Translations under genes and position numbers: made by a program
Notes under the pieces: generated by a model
Told to the model about the DNA's origin: nothing
Databases searched by the model: none
Seen by the model: the letters and a program-made list of their open reading frames with translations, nothing else
NCBI GenBank assembly: GCA_964527995.1
Contig: CAZGRP010000003.1
Span: 1-64,000 of the forward strand
Direction of reading: 5' to 3'
Source: CAZGRP01 sp964527995
GTDB taxonomy: Bacteria > Zhuqueibacterota > Zhuqueibacteria > Oceanimicrobiales > CAZGRP01
DNA: 64,000 bases
In this document: one piece after another, positions 9,051-17,644 of the stretch
How the letters are laid out: every line of letters starts with the position of its first letter
Position numbering within the stretch: the stretch's first letter is position 1

Positions 9051-11150
9051 TCATTGCATCAATTCGCGATACCCGGGCTCCTCGCGGATCCCCTCGAAAT
9101 CCGGGTCGCGTCTAATCCACTCGAAGTTCTCGTACCCGGCGGCAACTGCATTCCTGAGCAACTCCACGGCCCGCTTCTTCTCTCCCAGCCTTGCGTAGAG
9201 GCAAGCACCATAGTACATCATAATAGGATCGCGCGGGTTCAGCCCGAGCGCCTTCTCCCCCTCTCCCCTCGCCTCGGCATCCCGCTTCGCATATGTCAGG
9301 TGCACCGCATAGGCCATCCTTCGATAGCTGTCATCAGGATGTTGCGACAGATACCTCGGATAGACTTCGAGCACGGCCTCCACCGTACGCCGGTGTTTTT
9401 CAATCTTACCAAGCCGTTCGCAATACATCAGCAGGTCATCGTAGGCCTGCAGAAAATTGGGGTTCAGTGCGATGACTTTGTCAAGGGCTTCGACGGCGTC
9501 TCCATCTCGATCGGTCGTATGGTAGATTCGGGCCAGGATCCAGTAGGCATTGAAGTTGGCAGGATCCAAGGCGATCGCCTTTTCACTCGCCTCAAGTGCC
9601 TCATCAAGGGCTTTCTTTCCAAAGTAGGCCAGGCCCAAAGATGCATAGGCCTCCGACAGCGTGGAATCGTACATGATCGCCCGCAGACTCGCCTCGAGTG
9701 CTCGATCGAGCCATCTTTCTTCTCGTTCAAAATCTCGATAAATCGTGCCGTACGCTTCCCCCAATCCAGCATAGGCAGCGGCATAGCGGGCATCCAGCTC
9801 GATCGCTTTCTCGAACAGCTCGATAGCGAACTGCACACTGTTTCTTGTGCGCCGAGAGAGGAAATCTCTCGCTCGCAGGTAACAGTCGAAGGCCTGGGCG
9901 TTCAGAGTGGCTCGTTTCTCCAACACCACTTTGTCGGTCGGGCTCAGCTTCAGCATGAGCGCATCCACGATATGTTTGGATACCTCTTCCTGAATATCAA
10001 ACACATCGGCCAGCTCCCCTTTGTAGGTCTCCGCCCACAACTGCGTGTTGCTTGCCACCTCGATCAGTTGTACAGAAATCCGAAGCTTCTCATGGTGTTT
10101 TCTCACACTGCCAGTTATAATGTGGCGGACCCCGAGTTGTCGGCCGATCTTTCTTACATCTTTTTCAGAGCCTCTGAACTGCATGGAGGTGGTTCGAGGC
10201 ACCACTCTCATATCCCTCAGCCCAGACAGATTCACGATCAGCTCTTCCGCAAGACCGTCGGCAAAATAGTCCGTCTCTTTATCAGGACTTATGTTTTCAA
10301 ACGGCAGAACAGCGATCGCCTTTTGCTCCTCGTTGGCCGCAACTTTGCCGGCGTTGTTCCTGCACTCGTCAAGCTCCCTTAGAAACTCCTCTGCCTGCTG
10401 GTATCTCTGCGCAGGATCTTTTGCCAGCAGTTTCAGTACTACATCTTCCACCGCCACGGGCACTTCTATCAGCGGCTCCGGCTGTTCATTCATGATGCCG
10501 TAGATGATGGCCTGCTCATAGTCTCCTTTGAAAGGCAAGTGGCCGCTGAGCATCTCATAGACCACGACACCAAGAGACCAGATATCTGCGCGATGATCTA
10601 CTTCCTCCCCTCGTGCCTGCTCGGGCGACATATAGGCAGCAGTGCCAAGGGTCGTGCCCACCCTCGTTACGCCTATGCTGCCCTTGACTTTCGCCAGACC
10701 AAAGTCCATGACCTTCACCTGTCCCCCTTTCTTCCGCATGATGTTGGCACTCTTGATATCCCGATGGACCATCCCCTTCTCATGCGCCACCTGCAGCCCC
10801 TCTGCAATTTGCCCGGCGATCTCCAGGGCTTCCTCCAGCGACAATCGACCCGCGCCGACGACCTCCCTCAGCTCCTGCCCATCGATGTACTCCATCACGA
10901 TGAAGAGCTCATCGTCCATCTCCTCGATCGCGTGTATCGTAGCGATATTGGGGTGGTTCAACGCTGCGGCCGCCTGTGCTTCGATCTTGAAGCGCGCCCG
11001 TTCCTCCTCACTTGCCGCAATTTGCCTCGGCAGGAATTTGATGGCGACGTCGCGCTTGAGTTTGGTGTCCTCAGCTTTGTAGACGACGCCCATTCCTCCT
11101 TCACCAAGCTTTTCAACGATTCGGTAATGAAGAACCATATCGCCATGCAT
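9051..11150 (-). CDS. Ser/Thr kinase with TolB-N-like domain and TPR repeats
   Basis: 699 residues. The kinase domain has GEGGMGVVYKAED, VHRDIKSANIM, VMDFGLAKV and MSPEQARGEEVDHRAD. Unlike its neighbours it has no membrane helix after the kinase. It passes into a TolB-N-terminal-like domain (IAVLPFENISPDKETDYFAD, about residues 280-390) of the kind found in class III cyclase and winged-helix regulators. Then come TPR repeats (FDCYLRARDF, AAAYAGLGEAYGTIY, AYASLGLAYFGKKALDEAL) to the end. It is therefore probably soluble, with TPR as a partner-binding surface. GAGG 6 bases before ATG 11150 supports the start. The relic at 2933-3112 derives from a relative of this gene. Confidence 0.9.
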   Translation of the reverse strand: MHGDMVLHYRIVEKLGEGGMGVVYKAEDTKLKRDVAIKFLPRQIAASEEERARFKIEAQAAAALNHPNIATIHAIEEMDDELFIVMEYIDGQELREVVGAGRLSLEEALEIAGQIAEGLQVAHEKGMVHRDIKSANIMRKKGGQVKVMDFGLAKVKGSIGVTRVGTTLGTAAYMSPEQARGEEVDHRADIWSLGVVVYEMLSGHLPFKGDYEQAIIYGIMNEQPEPLIEVPVAVEDVVLKLLAKDPAQRYQQAEEFLRELDECRNNAGKVAANEEQKAIAVLPFENISPDKETDYFADGLAEELIVNLSGLRDMRVVPRTTSMQFRGSEKDVRKIGRQLGVRHIITGSVRKHHEKLRISVQLIEVASNTQLWAETYKGELADVFDIQEEVSKHIVDALMLKLSPTDKVVLEKRATLNAQAFDCYLRARDFLSRRTRNSVQFAIELFEKAIELDARYAAAYAGLGEAYGTIYRDFEREERWLDRALEASLRAIMYDSTLSEAYASLGLAYFGKKALDEALEASEKAIALDPANFNAYWILARIYHTTDRDGDAVEALDKVIALNPNFLQAYDDLLMYCERLGKIEKHRRTVEAVLEVYPRYLSQHPDDSYRRMAYAVHLTYAKRDAEARGEGEKALGLNPRDPIMMYYGACLYARLGEKKRAVELLRNAVAAGYENFEWIRRDPDFEGIREEPGYRELMQ

Positions 11151-11246
11151 AGCACACCTCTCTGCTCCTAAGGAATTCGTTGGGTGAGATGATCCTGTCG
11201 ATCCGCACCGATGCGGGCACTGCGCCGGCCCGGCTTACGATAGTTG

Positions 11247-13904
11247 TCAATCAAACAAACCCTCAATCATCACCAGTCTCGAGCTCCGCACTCGCTCAAC
11301 ATACACGAGTTCTTTCCCATCGTAACTCAGATTGACAAAGGTAGCCGAGAACAATCCCGGAAAACGGCGCCCGATGCTCTGCCTGCCACCCCCAGGCAGA
11401 GCTATCTTCCAGATCTCACCACCGGGCTTGACATAGAGCAAGAAACGGCCGTTTGGGGCCACGCGTGCTGAGAAACCAGGCGACAGTATCATTCTTGGAT
11501 TTCCGGAGCCCGAGCTCTCTGTAATCCACCATCCATCGCGCCCGCTTCTCAAATCATAAAACAGGATGTAGCTGCCACCCAGGATTGGATACGCCAGCGT
11601 CGAATCCTGGTAAACCTGCCTTCGCTCCGCCGAGCCGATTTGTGTTTGCCAGGATTGGCTGAAGGACAACACTACAAAGTTTGTCGCATCGAGCCACCAC
11701 ACGAAAAAGCCTTTCCCGATCAGCCTGGGCATCGCCGGGTTGGCCACCTCGATCAAGTAGACCTTGGCTGAGTCGAAAGGAGCAGAGACCGGATACGAGT
11801 AGTAGGCGATCCACTTCCCGTCGGGTGACCAGGTCGGCCAACCCACGATCTCGTCGCCCGAAGTAAGCTGCCGCCGATTTTCACCGTACCGGTTTACGAC
11901 GTAGATGTGACTCGTCGTCCGCAACACATCGGGATCGGACATCCGGCTGGCAATATATCTGCCGTCTGGAGAAAAGGACACAGAACGAATGTCGCGATCA
12001 TCAAAGGTTATTTCCCGGGCGCGTTCGCCCGTGACATCTGCGATCCATAGATGCCCAATCTGTTGCTGCCGCAGGTACACCAGCCTGCTGCCATCAGCCG
12101 ACATCTTCATTCCCAAATCAGGCCCACCTTCCTTGGTGATTTGAATCGCAGGTCCTCCCTTGGCCGGCACCATCCAGAGGTTTGTGCTGCCCCCTCGGTT
12201 AGACGAAAAAAGGATGGTCCCTCGGCTCGTCCAACAGACCTCATGGATCGATTTGCCCTCGGACGTAATCTGTCGCTCTCGCCCGCTCTTCAAGTCGTGA
12301 ATAACGATCTCCTCGCTGCGATCCGCAAAAGTCCGAACCCACGCGATCGCTTTGCCGTCCGGAGACCATGAGAAAGAGACGTTTCCCTGCGGTAGGCCGG
12401 CATCGTCGACAAATTCCTGGCGCGGGTCGCTGCCATCGGGCCGGACGCTCCAAAGTTCGACCTTGCCGGACTGGCTGGGAACGGCAAGGAGCCCCCCTCT
12501 GACATATCCGATGCGCTGGCCATCGGGCCGCCAGCGTGCCACAAATCCGATATCCGCAATCTTCTTGCTCATGCCGCCGTTCGACGACACGACATGAAGC
12601 TCCCTGACTTCGCTCTCTGCGTTGAGCCGATCATAGACAATCTGACTCCCGTCCGCCGAGATGTCCACTTGTGTGATGGTCAGACTTGAGTCGGTTGTCA
12701 CGCGCCGGGGCGAACCGTTGGAGGAGTGCATCCAGTAAACGTCCCATTCCCCCGCCGCATCAGCCGCGGGAAAGGCCACCCAATTCCCGTCCCGAGTGAT
12801 GGACGGATAGCCGATTTGTGTGAACGGAACCTGGAGCACCCTGAATGTTGCCCTCGGATTGGGCCTTTCCGACGTGTCGCGGGACAGGGTGAAGAGAGAC
12901 AAGGCGGTCGCAGCAACCGCGACAAAGACAAGCACCATCCACAGCCGCTTCTTTGAAACGCGCTGTGGCCCCGAGAGCGTGATCTTCCTCAGTCCTGAGA
13001 ACCTCCGTCTTATGACCGCGTCCACAGACTGCGAGACCGAGGTTGGCAACGCTCTGGTGCCCGAGGTTCTTCCCAATTCTCTTTGGGCCCGGCGCAAGTC
13101 AATCACCATTTCGTTCACAGATTGATAACGGTCGTCCGGATCCTTCTCCAAGGCCCGATTAACAACATGCACAAGCTCCGCCGAGGCTTCAGGAGCCTGC
13201 TTCTGCAGCGATTCCGGCTCCTCATTGAGGATGCAGTAGATGATCGATGCATAATACTCGCCGCCGAACGGCAGTCGTCCGGTCAGCATCTCGTACAGCA
13301 CGATGCCAAAAGAGAAGATATCCGAGCGCACATCGGTCACACCATCCTGGATCTGTTCGGGTGAAAGATACGCCGGTGTACCTACCGCACCCGAACTCTT
13401 CGTAGGGCTCAGCACGCCTTTGAGTTGCGCCAGGCCGAAATCCATGATCTTCACCTGGCCATTGGAATTGACCATGATGTTGGCGGAGGTAATGTCGCGG
13501 TGGACAATGCCTCTGGAGTGTGCTGCGTGCAAGGCCTGTCCGATCTGGAGTGCATAAGTGAGGACCTCGCTGATGCTTTGCGTCGATCTCTTGTCTCGAG
13601 GCGGGTCCACCACAAGCTCCCGCAGCGTCTTGCCTTCGACATACTCCATGACGATGAACTGCTGCCCGGTATATTCCTGGATGTCATGGATGACGCAAAC
13701 GTTCGGGTGAGTGATGGCGGCGGCGGCTTTGGCTTCCTGGAGGAAACGAAGGCGGGTGGTATCATCCAATCTTAGTGCAGGAGGAAGGAATTTCAACGCT
13801 ACGATGCGATCCAGTCGCGTATCTTGGGCTTTGTAGACGAGGCCCATGCCACCCTCGCCCAACTTCTCTAGTATTTGATAATGTAGAACAGCGTGTCCAA
13901 TCAT
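11247..13904 (-). CDS. Transmembrane Ser/Thr kinase with WD40/TolB propeller
   Basis: 885 residues and the most divergent of the array. The kinase domain (GEGGMGLVYKAQD, VHRDITSANIM, IMDFGLAQL, LSPEQIQDGVTDVRSD) has HRDIT instead of HRDIK. In bacterial Ser/Thr kinases the Lys after HRDI normally contacts the phosphate, so this Thr could reduce activity or mark a pseudokinase tendency. A helix near residue 315-335 (WMVLVFVAVAATALSLFTL) precedes a propeller with SPDG turns (WSPDGKAIAWV, FSPDGRYIASRM, WSPDGKWIAYYS). The gene is the promoter-distal start of the leftward array. The 228 bp before it hold hairpins but no promoter I can defend. Confidence 0.9.
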   Translation of the reverse strand: MIGHAVLHYQILEKLGEGGMGLVYKAQDTRLDRIVALKFLPPALRLDDTTRLRFLQEAKAAAAITHPNVCVIHDIQEYTGQQFIVMEYVEGKTLRELVVDPPRDKRSTQSISEVLTYALQIGQALHAAHSRGIVHRDITSANIMVNSNGQVKIMDFGLAQLKGVLSPTKSSGAVGTPAYLSPEQIQDGVTDVRSDIFSFGIVLYEMLTGRLPFGGEYYASIIYCILNEEPESLQKQAPEASAELVHVVNRALEKDPDDRYQSVNEMVIDLRRAQRELGRTSGTRALPTSVSQSVDAVIRRRFSGLRKITLSGPQRVSKKRLWMVLVFVAVAATALSLFTLSRDTSERPNPRATFRVLQVPFTQIGYPSITRDGNWVAFPAADAAGEWDVYWMHSSNGSPRRVTTDSSLTITQVDISADGSQIVYDRLNAESEVRELHVVSSNGGMSKKIADIGFVARWRPDGQRIGYVRGGLLAVPSQSGKVELWSVRPDGSDPRQEFVDDAGLPQGNVSFSWSPDGKAIAWVRTFADRSEEIVIHDLKSGRERQITSEGKSIHEVCWTSRGTILFSSNRGGSTNLWMVPAKGGPAIQITKEGGPDLGMKMSADGSRLVYLRQQQIGHLWIADVTGERAREITFDDRDIRSVSFSPDGRYIASRMSDPDVLRTTSHIYVVNRYGENRRQLTSGDEIVGWPTWSPDGKWIAYYSYPVSAPFDSAKVYLIEVANPAMPRLIGKGFFVWWLDATNFVVLSFSQSWQTQIGSAERRQVYQDSTLAYPILGGSYILFYDLRSGRDGWWITESSGSGNPRMILSPGFSARVAPNGRFLLYVKPGGEIWKIALPGGGRQSIGRRFPGLFSATFVNLSYDGKELVYVERVRSSRLVMIEGLFD

Positions 13905-14132
13905 AAACGACGCCTTGCGGCAGTTGCCGGACCGGTTTGTTGTATCGTTCTCAAATGAAGCCGGTCACCGGTACCACCCGGCCCGGTGTTGGCTCCGATC
14001 ATACCGGAAACCCTGCTGGTGAGGGACCGTACTCGCGCCTGTGGGTCCCCCCACCCGGCGCAACCACTACGGTCCCGGTGAGCCGCACGTCCGGCAGCCT
14101 ACGTTCACCGTTGTTTCATGGCCGACATCCTG

Positions 14133-14957
14133 TTACTTCGCTGTCAGGATCTTCGCAGGTTCACCATTCGACAAATCCGGCCTGAGCATGGCATTCGAGT
14201 GCTCGAACTTCTTGGTTATGGCCCAGAGCCGTCTCATCATGCGATCTACCGGCTCCTCTCCTATGGAGGTATTGCGCTTGTCGACATAGCTGTAGTAGTC
14301 GCTTTCGCTCTTTGCATTCTGTGCCACCAAAAACATCGGCCGTTCCGTACCCACACCGCCGAAGTAGAGCCGATATGAGCGTTCGACCTTGTTTATCTTC
14401 CACAGCGTTCTGAATTCCCGCGCCAGAGCTATGGCTTCATCAAACGAGCCCGGGTCGAAATAAAACCAGTCGGTGTGGGTAAGGAGCATGGGATCGCCAC
14501 TCGTCGATGTGTTTTGGCCGTCGTATGAAAGGTCGAAGCGGCGATGAACGTAGGCCGCCTTCGATGATTCAAACAAACCGTCAAACCCACTCCTCAGCCT
14601 GGCTGTCGCCTCTTCCCCAAGCTCTGCCTGCAAGTCGGCCCAGAATTTCATTTGCGGGTCAGGGTGGGCGGCATCATCCACTTGCGCCACGAAATAGTAG
14701 GTGAAATCATCCCGCCGGAGTGTGAAGAACTTCACGGTGTTGATGTTACGGCTCCGCACAACGCTGAGCACCTCTCTTAGCGCAGCTTCGTACTTCACTG
14801 AGTTTGACGGTCTGACCTTGCTTTCTATGATCATCAGAGTCAGTTGCTTTTGCTGGCCCTTTTGGGCAAACAGAGAACTACCTGTCTCCAGCAAAAGCGT
14901 CGTGACGATGAAGAGCGCCAGCAAGCAGACGTCCATGACTCTTCTGGTCCCGCTCAT
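14133..14957 (-). CDS. Secreted protein of unknown function
   Basis: Starting at ATG 14957, with AGGAGG 5 bases upstream, the protein is about 274 residues. It begins with a signal peptide (VMDVCLLALFIVTTLLLE ... SSLFAQ). The mature part shows no catalytic motif I recognise. It has two halves with similar openings (an NxxTVKFFTLRRDDFTYYF block and an RSYRLYFGGVGTERPMFLVAQ block), which suggests a duplicated ferredoxin-like, dimeric alpha/beta-barrel fold. That fold idea is inference only. It probably acts in the periplasm. It lies 57 bp downstream of the methyltransferase gene. Confidence 0.75.
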   Translation of the reverse strand: MSGTRRVMDVCLLALFIVTTLLLETGSSLFAQKGQQKQLTLMIIESKVRPSNSVKYEAALREVLSVVRSRNINTVKFFTLRRDDFTYYFVAQVDDAAHPDPQMKFWADLQAELGEEATARLRSGFDGLFESSKAAYVHRRFDLSYDGQNTSTSGDPMLLTHTDWFYFDPGSFDEAIALAREFRTLWKINKVERSYRLYFGGVGTERPMFLVAQNAKSESDYYSYVDKRNTSIGEEPVDRMMRRLWAITKKFEHSNAMLRPDLSNGEPAKILTAK

Positions 14958-15014
14958 GATAGCCTCCTGGTCAAATGAATGATTACATGAGATGATTTGC
15001 GCAAGCAAGTTGCC

Positions 15015-16028
15015 CTACTTAATACCAATGACCATGGAATCCGGCCCGACCAAATGTTCGACACGCGTTTCTTTGAATCCGATCTCTTGCATCCAGGCGC
15101 TGCAGTCTGCGCCGGTGTAATCGAAGCCACCCGTGGTTTCAATCAGCATGTTCAGGCTCATGAGCAGACCGAAGGCGTTCTTTGAGCGCGCATCGTCGAT
15201 GATCGACTCGTAAACCACAAGTGCTCCACCTTCTGGCAACGCATCATACGCCTTACGAATAAGCAGCTTCTTTTCCTCCAGATTCCAGTCATGCAGAATG
15301 TGTCCCATGAGCAGGACGTCGGCTTCGGGCAAGGGCTGGTCAAAGAAGTCACCGCTGACAAAACGCAGCCGCTGAGCCAGGCCATTCTGCAGGGCATATT
15401 CTTCGAAGATGGGTTCCACCTCCGGGAGATCAAACCCTATGCCGGAAAGGTGTGGATGTGCGAGGGCAATCTGTACCGCTAAGTCTCCTTGCGCCGTTCC
15501 AACATCAACGAAATGTTTGTGCTCTGTCCAGGGGAATTTGTTGGCAATAGCCACATTGGCGCCCCGACTGATGCCTGTCATGGCCGCCATGAATCCCTTT
15601 AGCCGTGCAGGATCGGCATAGAGGCTGGCAAAAAACGGCGCGCCATTGCCCTTCAATTCATTTTGCGGATTGCCGGTTCGAAGAGCTTCGGTGAGATGAT
15701 TCCAAAAACCATAGAGACGGTGGTTCGCCATCTCCAGGAGTCCACCAATATAGGACGGTTTCTTCTTATCCAGAAACAGATCAGTTTCCGGCGTGTTGTG
15801 GTACATGCCGCTGATTTTTTGCAGGAAACCGAGCGCGACCAACGTGTCCAGGAAATCCCCGGCAGAGCGGGGATGCAAGCCCAGTCTTCCTTGCAGCGTT
15901 GCCAGATCTTCGGGGTGTTTGGCCAGTTCGGTAAACAGCTCCATTTCCACGGCGCTTAAAAGCGTTTTGGCGGGCCAAAAGCCAAGGCCGACTTCGAGGA
16001 TTTTTGATGGCTCTGGTTTGTTATTCAT
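15015..16028 (-). CDS. SAM-dependent O-methyltransferase
   Basis: About 337 residues from ATG 16028 (AGAGGAA upstream). It has the two-part build of plant-type/hydroxyneurosporene O-methyltransferases. The N-terminal winged-helix dimerisation domain reads LSAVEMELFTELAKHPEDL...GLHPRSAGDFLDTLVALGFL. The Rossmann methyltransferase domain has the SAM motif FVDVGTAQGDLAVQIA (DxGxxxG), followed by GFDLPEVEPIFEEYA and GHILHDWNLEEKKLLI with the His-Asp typical of the active site. The small-molecule acceptor cannot be read from sequence. No carotenoid or polyketide genes lie near, so the pathway is open. Confidence 0.88.
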   Translation of the reverse strand: MNNKPEPSKILEVGLGFWPAKTLLSAVEMELFTELAKHPEDLATLQGRLGLHPRSAGDFLDTLVALGFLQKISGMYHNTPETDLFLDKKKPSYIGGLLEMANHRLYGFWNHLTEALRTGNPQNELKGNGAPFFASLYADPARLKGFMAAMTGISRGANVAIANKFPWTEHKHFVDVGTAQGDLAVQIALAHPHLSGIGFDLPEVEPIFEEYALQNGLAQRLRFVSGDFFDQPLPEADVLLMGHILHDWNLEEKKLLIRKAYDALPEGGALVVYESIIDDARSKNAFGLLMSLNMLIETTGGFDYTGADCSAWMQEIGFKETRVEHLVGPDSMVIGIK

Positions 16029-16120
16029 GGTAGTTCCTCTATTCTTTTGTTGCTTTCGTTGACTACGTGCCATGCCCGGCACACATATTTGGATCTCAGG
16101 GACACGCTTCCACCTGAATT

Positions 16121-16373
16121 CGGATGACGAACATATTTATAAAGAGTCATGGTCGTGAATTCCAGATCTGTATAATCTCTGCCGCGTAAATTCAGGTAAA
16201 CTTGCCGTAATCCGAAAAGATCAAAGTGATTGATCATGAATGTCGAAAGAAAGACGATGAGCCAGCCAATTTGGCACGAGTATGTTGCCGACGAAACCGA
16301 TTGCATATAAGAACGCTGCCAAAAAAACAGAATATGCAACGGTACCGTACAAGAAAGAAATGATTCTACCCAT
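16121..16373 (-). pseudogene. Decayed MddA-like (methanethiol S-methyltransferase) gene
   Basis: The first ~37 codons (MGRIISFLYGTVAYSVFLAA and on to YAIGFVGNILVPNW) match the start of MddA/NnrU-type membrane methyltransferases. The gene then jumps, with a frame change around 16262, directly into the family's C-terminal block (GWLIVFLSTF, INHFDLFGLRQVYL, TLYKYVRHP). It ends abruptly at the VRHP motif, where active members continue. Roughly 120 middle residues and the whole C-terminus are missing. AAAAGGAGG lies 8 bases before the ATG and a -35/-10 pair lies at 16394-16421, so expression signals survive on a dead gene. Functional enzymes methylate methanethiol to dimethyl sulfide; this copy cannot. 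Confidence 0.8.
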
Positions 16374-16393
16374 GATATCTCCCTCCTTTTTGG

Positions 16394-16421
16394 TCTATAC
16401 CTAATGAACACGAAATCACAA
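16394..16421 (-). promoter_or_regulatory. Probable sigma-70 promoter of the mddA-like relic
   Basis: On the minus strand TTGTGA, 16 bases, TATAGA. It lies about 20-45 bp upstream of the relic's ATG at 16373 and just before its strong ribosome site. Confidence 0.5.
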
Positions 16422-16589
16422 CCGACAGAGCCAAAGCATAACCTGCGGGAGGGATTTAGCGCACTGAACTTTGAATTCGAAAACAAGTTGCGAGAGGGCA
16501 CCAAACCAACCCATTCAGCCGCCGCCCTCGCGTCGGGTTGATGCAATGTCAAACCCTGATGCCTGCTTACGCTCCTGGCGGAAGCGACT

Positions 16590-17021
16590 TTATTTCACCG
16601 TTGTTTTCTTGAGCTGACTGAGTATCTCACGTTCTTGAGCCGCTCTGCCGGCAAAGCTTTCCAACGCGGTGACTTTCCACTTCAGTGCACCCCAGGCCGG
16701 CAGGCTCCGCAACATCTTGTCGACTTCCTGGTTCGATGACGCCTGCACGATCATCACCAGTGCCCGGCCGCCAACCGGAAGCCCACCGGCGATGATCTTC
16801 CCTTCTCTTCGCAACTTCAGAATGGCGTCTAATGTGGGCAGGATGCCTTTTTCCAGAATCTGAATAGCCTCTTGAGGCGAAGTGAAGCCAGGTCCTTCCG
16901 AGCCGATGACCAGATACAGGTTGCTCTGTCTGGCGCCGGCTTGTGCTAAGGCGGTCAGGGCGAAGCCGCACACAACCAGGGTTGTCAGAAGAAACACGAA
17001 CAAATGGGTTCTTGCGTTCAT
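16590..17021 (-). CDS. Secreted YCII/muconolactone-isomerase-like protein
   Basis: 143 residues with a clear signal peptide (LFVFLLTTLVVCGFALTALAQA). The small domain after it (NLYLVIGSEGPGFTSPQEAI and GGLPVGGRALVMIVQASSNQEVDKMLRSLP) resembles the dimeric alpha/beta-barrel fold of YCII and muconolactone delta-isomerase proteins. GGAGGGAATACC lies before ATG 17021. No catalytic residue is identifiable, and the export signal is unusual for this fold. It sits in a run of small one-domain genes, all leftward, each with its own ribosome site. Confidence 0.7.
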   Translation of the reverse strand: MNARTHLFVFLLTTLVVCGFALTALAQAGARQSNLYLVIGSEGPGFTSPQEAIQILEKGILPTLDAILKLRREGKIIAGGLPVGGRALVMIVQASSNQEVDKMLRSLPAWGALKWKVTALESFAGRAAQEREILSQLKKTTVK

Positions 17022-17156
17022 GGTATTCCCTCCTTGTAAGAGTTGTGAAAGATGCGCTTTGTGAAAAACTTCAACTCAGCCCATGTGTCCTCTCGCATCG
17101 CCTCGACTATCCGATACGTACCCATGTATTATTGAAACTTGAGCACTTTGCCATCC

Positions 17157-17546
17157 TTATGGATTGATGATCTCTGCCGTATCCACCGCCTGAAAAAAGT
17201 GCACCATTTTGCCATCTCTGATGGTCCATACATGGGTGGCGTTCGCTTTGAATGGCTTGCCGGTTTCTTTGTAAGTCCCCCTGTAGTGTCCGACCATGAC
17301 GACTTTTTCCCCACATCCGAACAGCTCCTGGATATCGATGCTGAACGCGTCATAGTGTTTCGGCAGTCGCGAAAACACGCCCTGCACGACGGCTTCCGGA
17401 CCCTTGAAAATCCCGTCGCCTTCGATGAAAGAGAATCCCTGGCATTCGTCCCAGACAATATCCGGATGAAACAGCGCCAGAACTCCTTCAATGTTGCCTT
17501 CCGAAAAACGCTGGTACCCCTGTTGTACGATTTCCACGTTGTTCAT
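17157..17546 (-). CDS. SnoaL/NTF2-like protein (ketosteroid-isomerase fold)
   Basis: About 129 residues from ATG 17546, preferred over 17561 because GGGGAG stands 8 bases before it. The sequence MNNVEIVQQGYQRFSEGNIEGVLALFHPDIVWDEC is the standard opening of SnoaL-like NTF2 folds. The core continues with VVMVGHYRGTYKETGKPF and THVWTIRDGKMVHFFQAVDT. Such proteins are small-molecule isomerases or cyclases, or binding proteins. The ligand is unknown. No signal peptide, so cytoplasmic. Confidence 0.8.
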   Translation of the reverse strand: MNNVEIVQQGYQRFSEGNIEGVLALFHPDIVWDECQGFSFIEGDGIFKGPEAVVQGVFSRLPKHYDAFSIDIQELFGCGEKVVMVGHYRGTYKETGKPFKANATHVWTIRDGKMVHFFQAVDTAEIINP

Positions 17547-17644
17547 GAGAAGACTCCCCATTCGTTGAAGGAAGTTGAGTGAATCAGGGCGTCAAATGAC
17601 CCGACTTGACGCCCTGTTCCAGAGAGGATGGATACAATGCGGTT

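Noticed and set aside
8991..10382. 463-codon open frame on the plus strand
   Set aside because: It lies entirely antisense to the TPR kinase, lacks family motifs and a ribosome site, and is explained by high GC.
13905..14132. Hairpin-rich stretch that recalls the structured end of a group II intron or mobile element
   Set aside because: I could see GTGGG/CCCAC and a GGTGA…TTCACC foldback, but no domain V signature, reverse transcriptase or terminal repeats.
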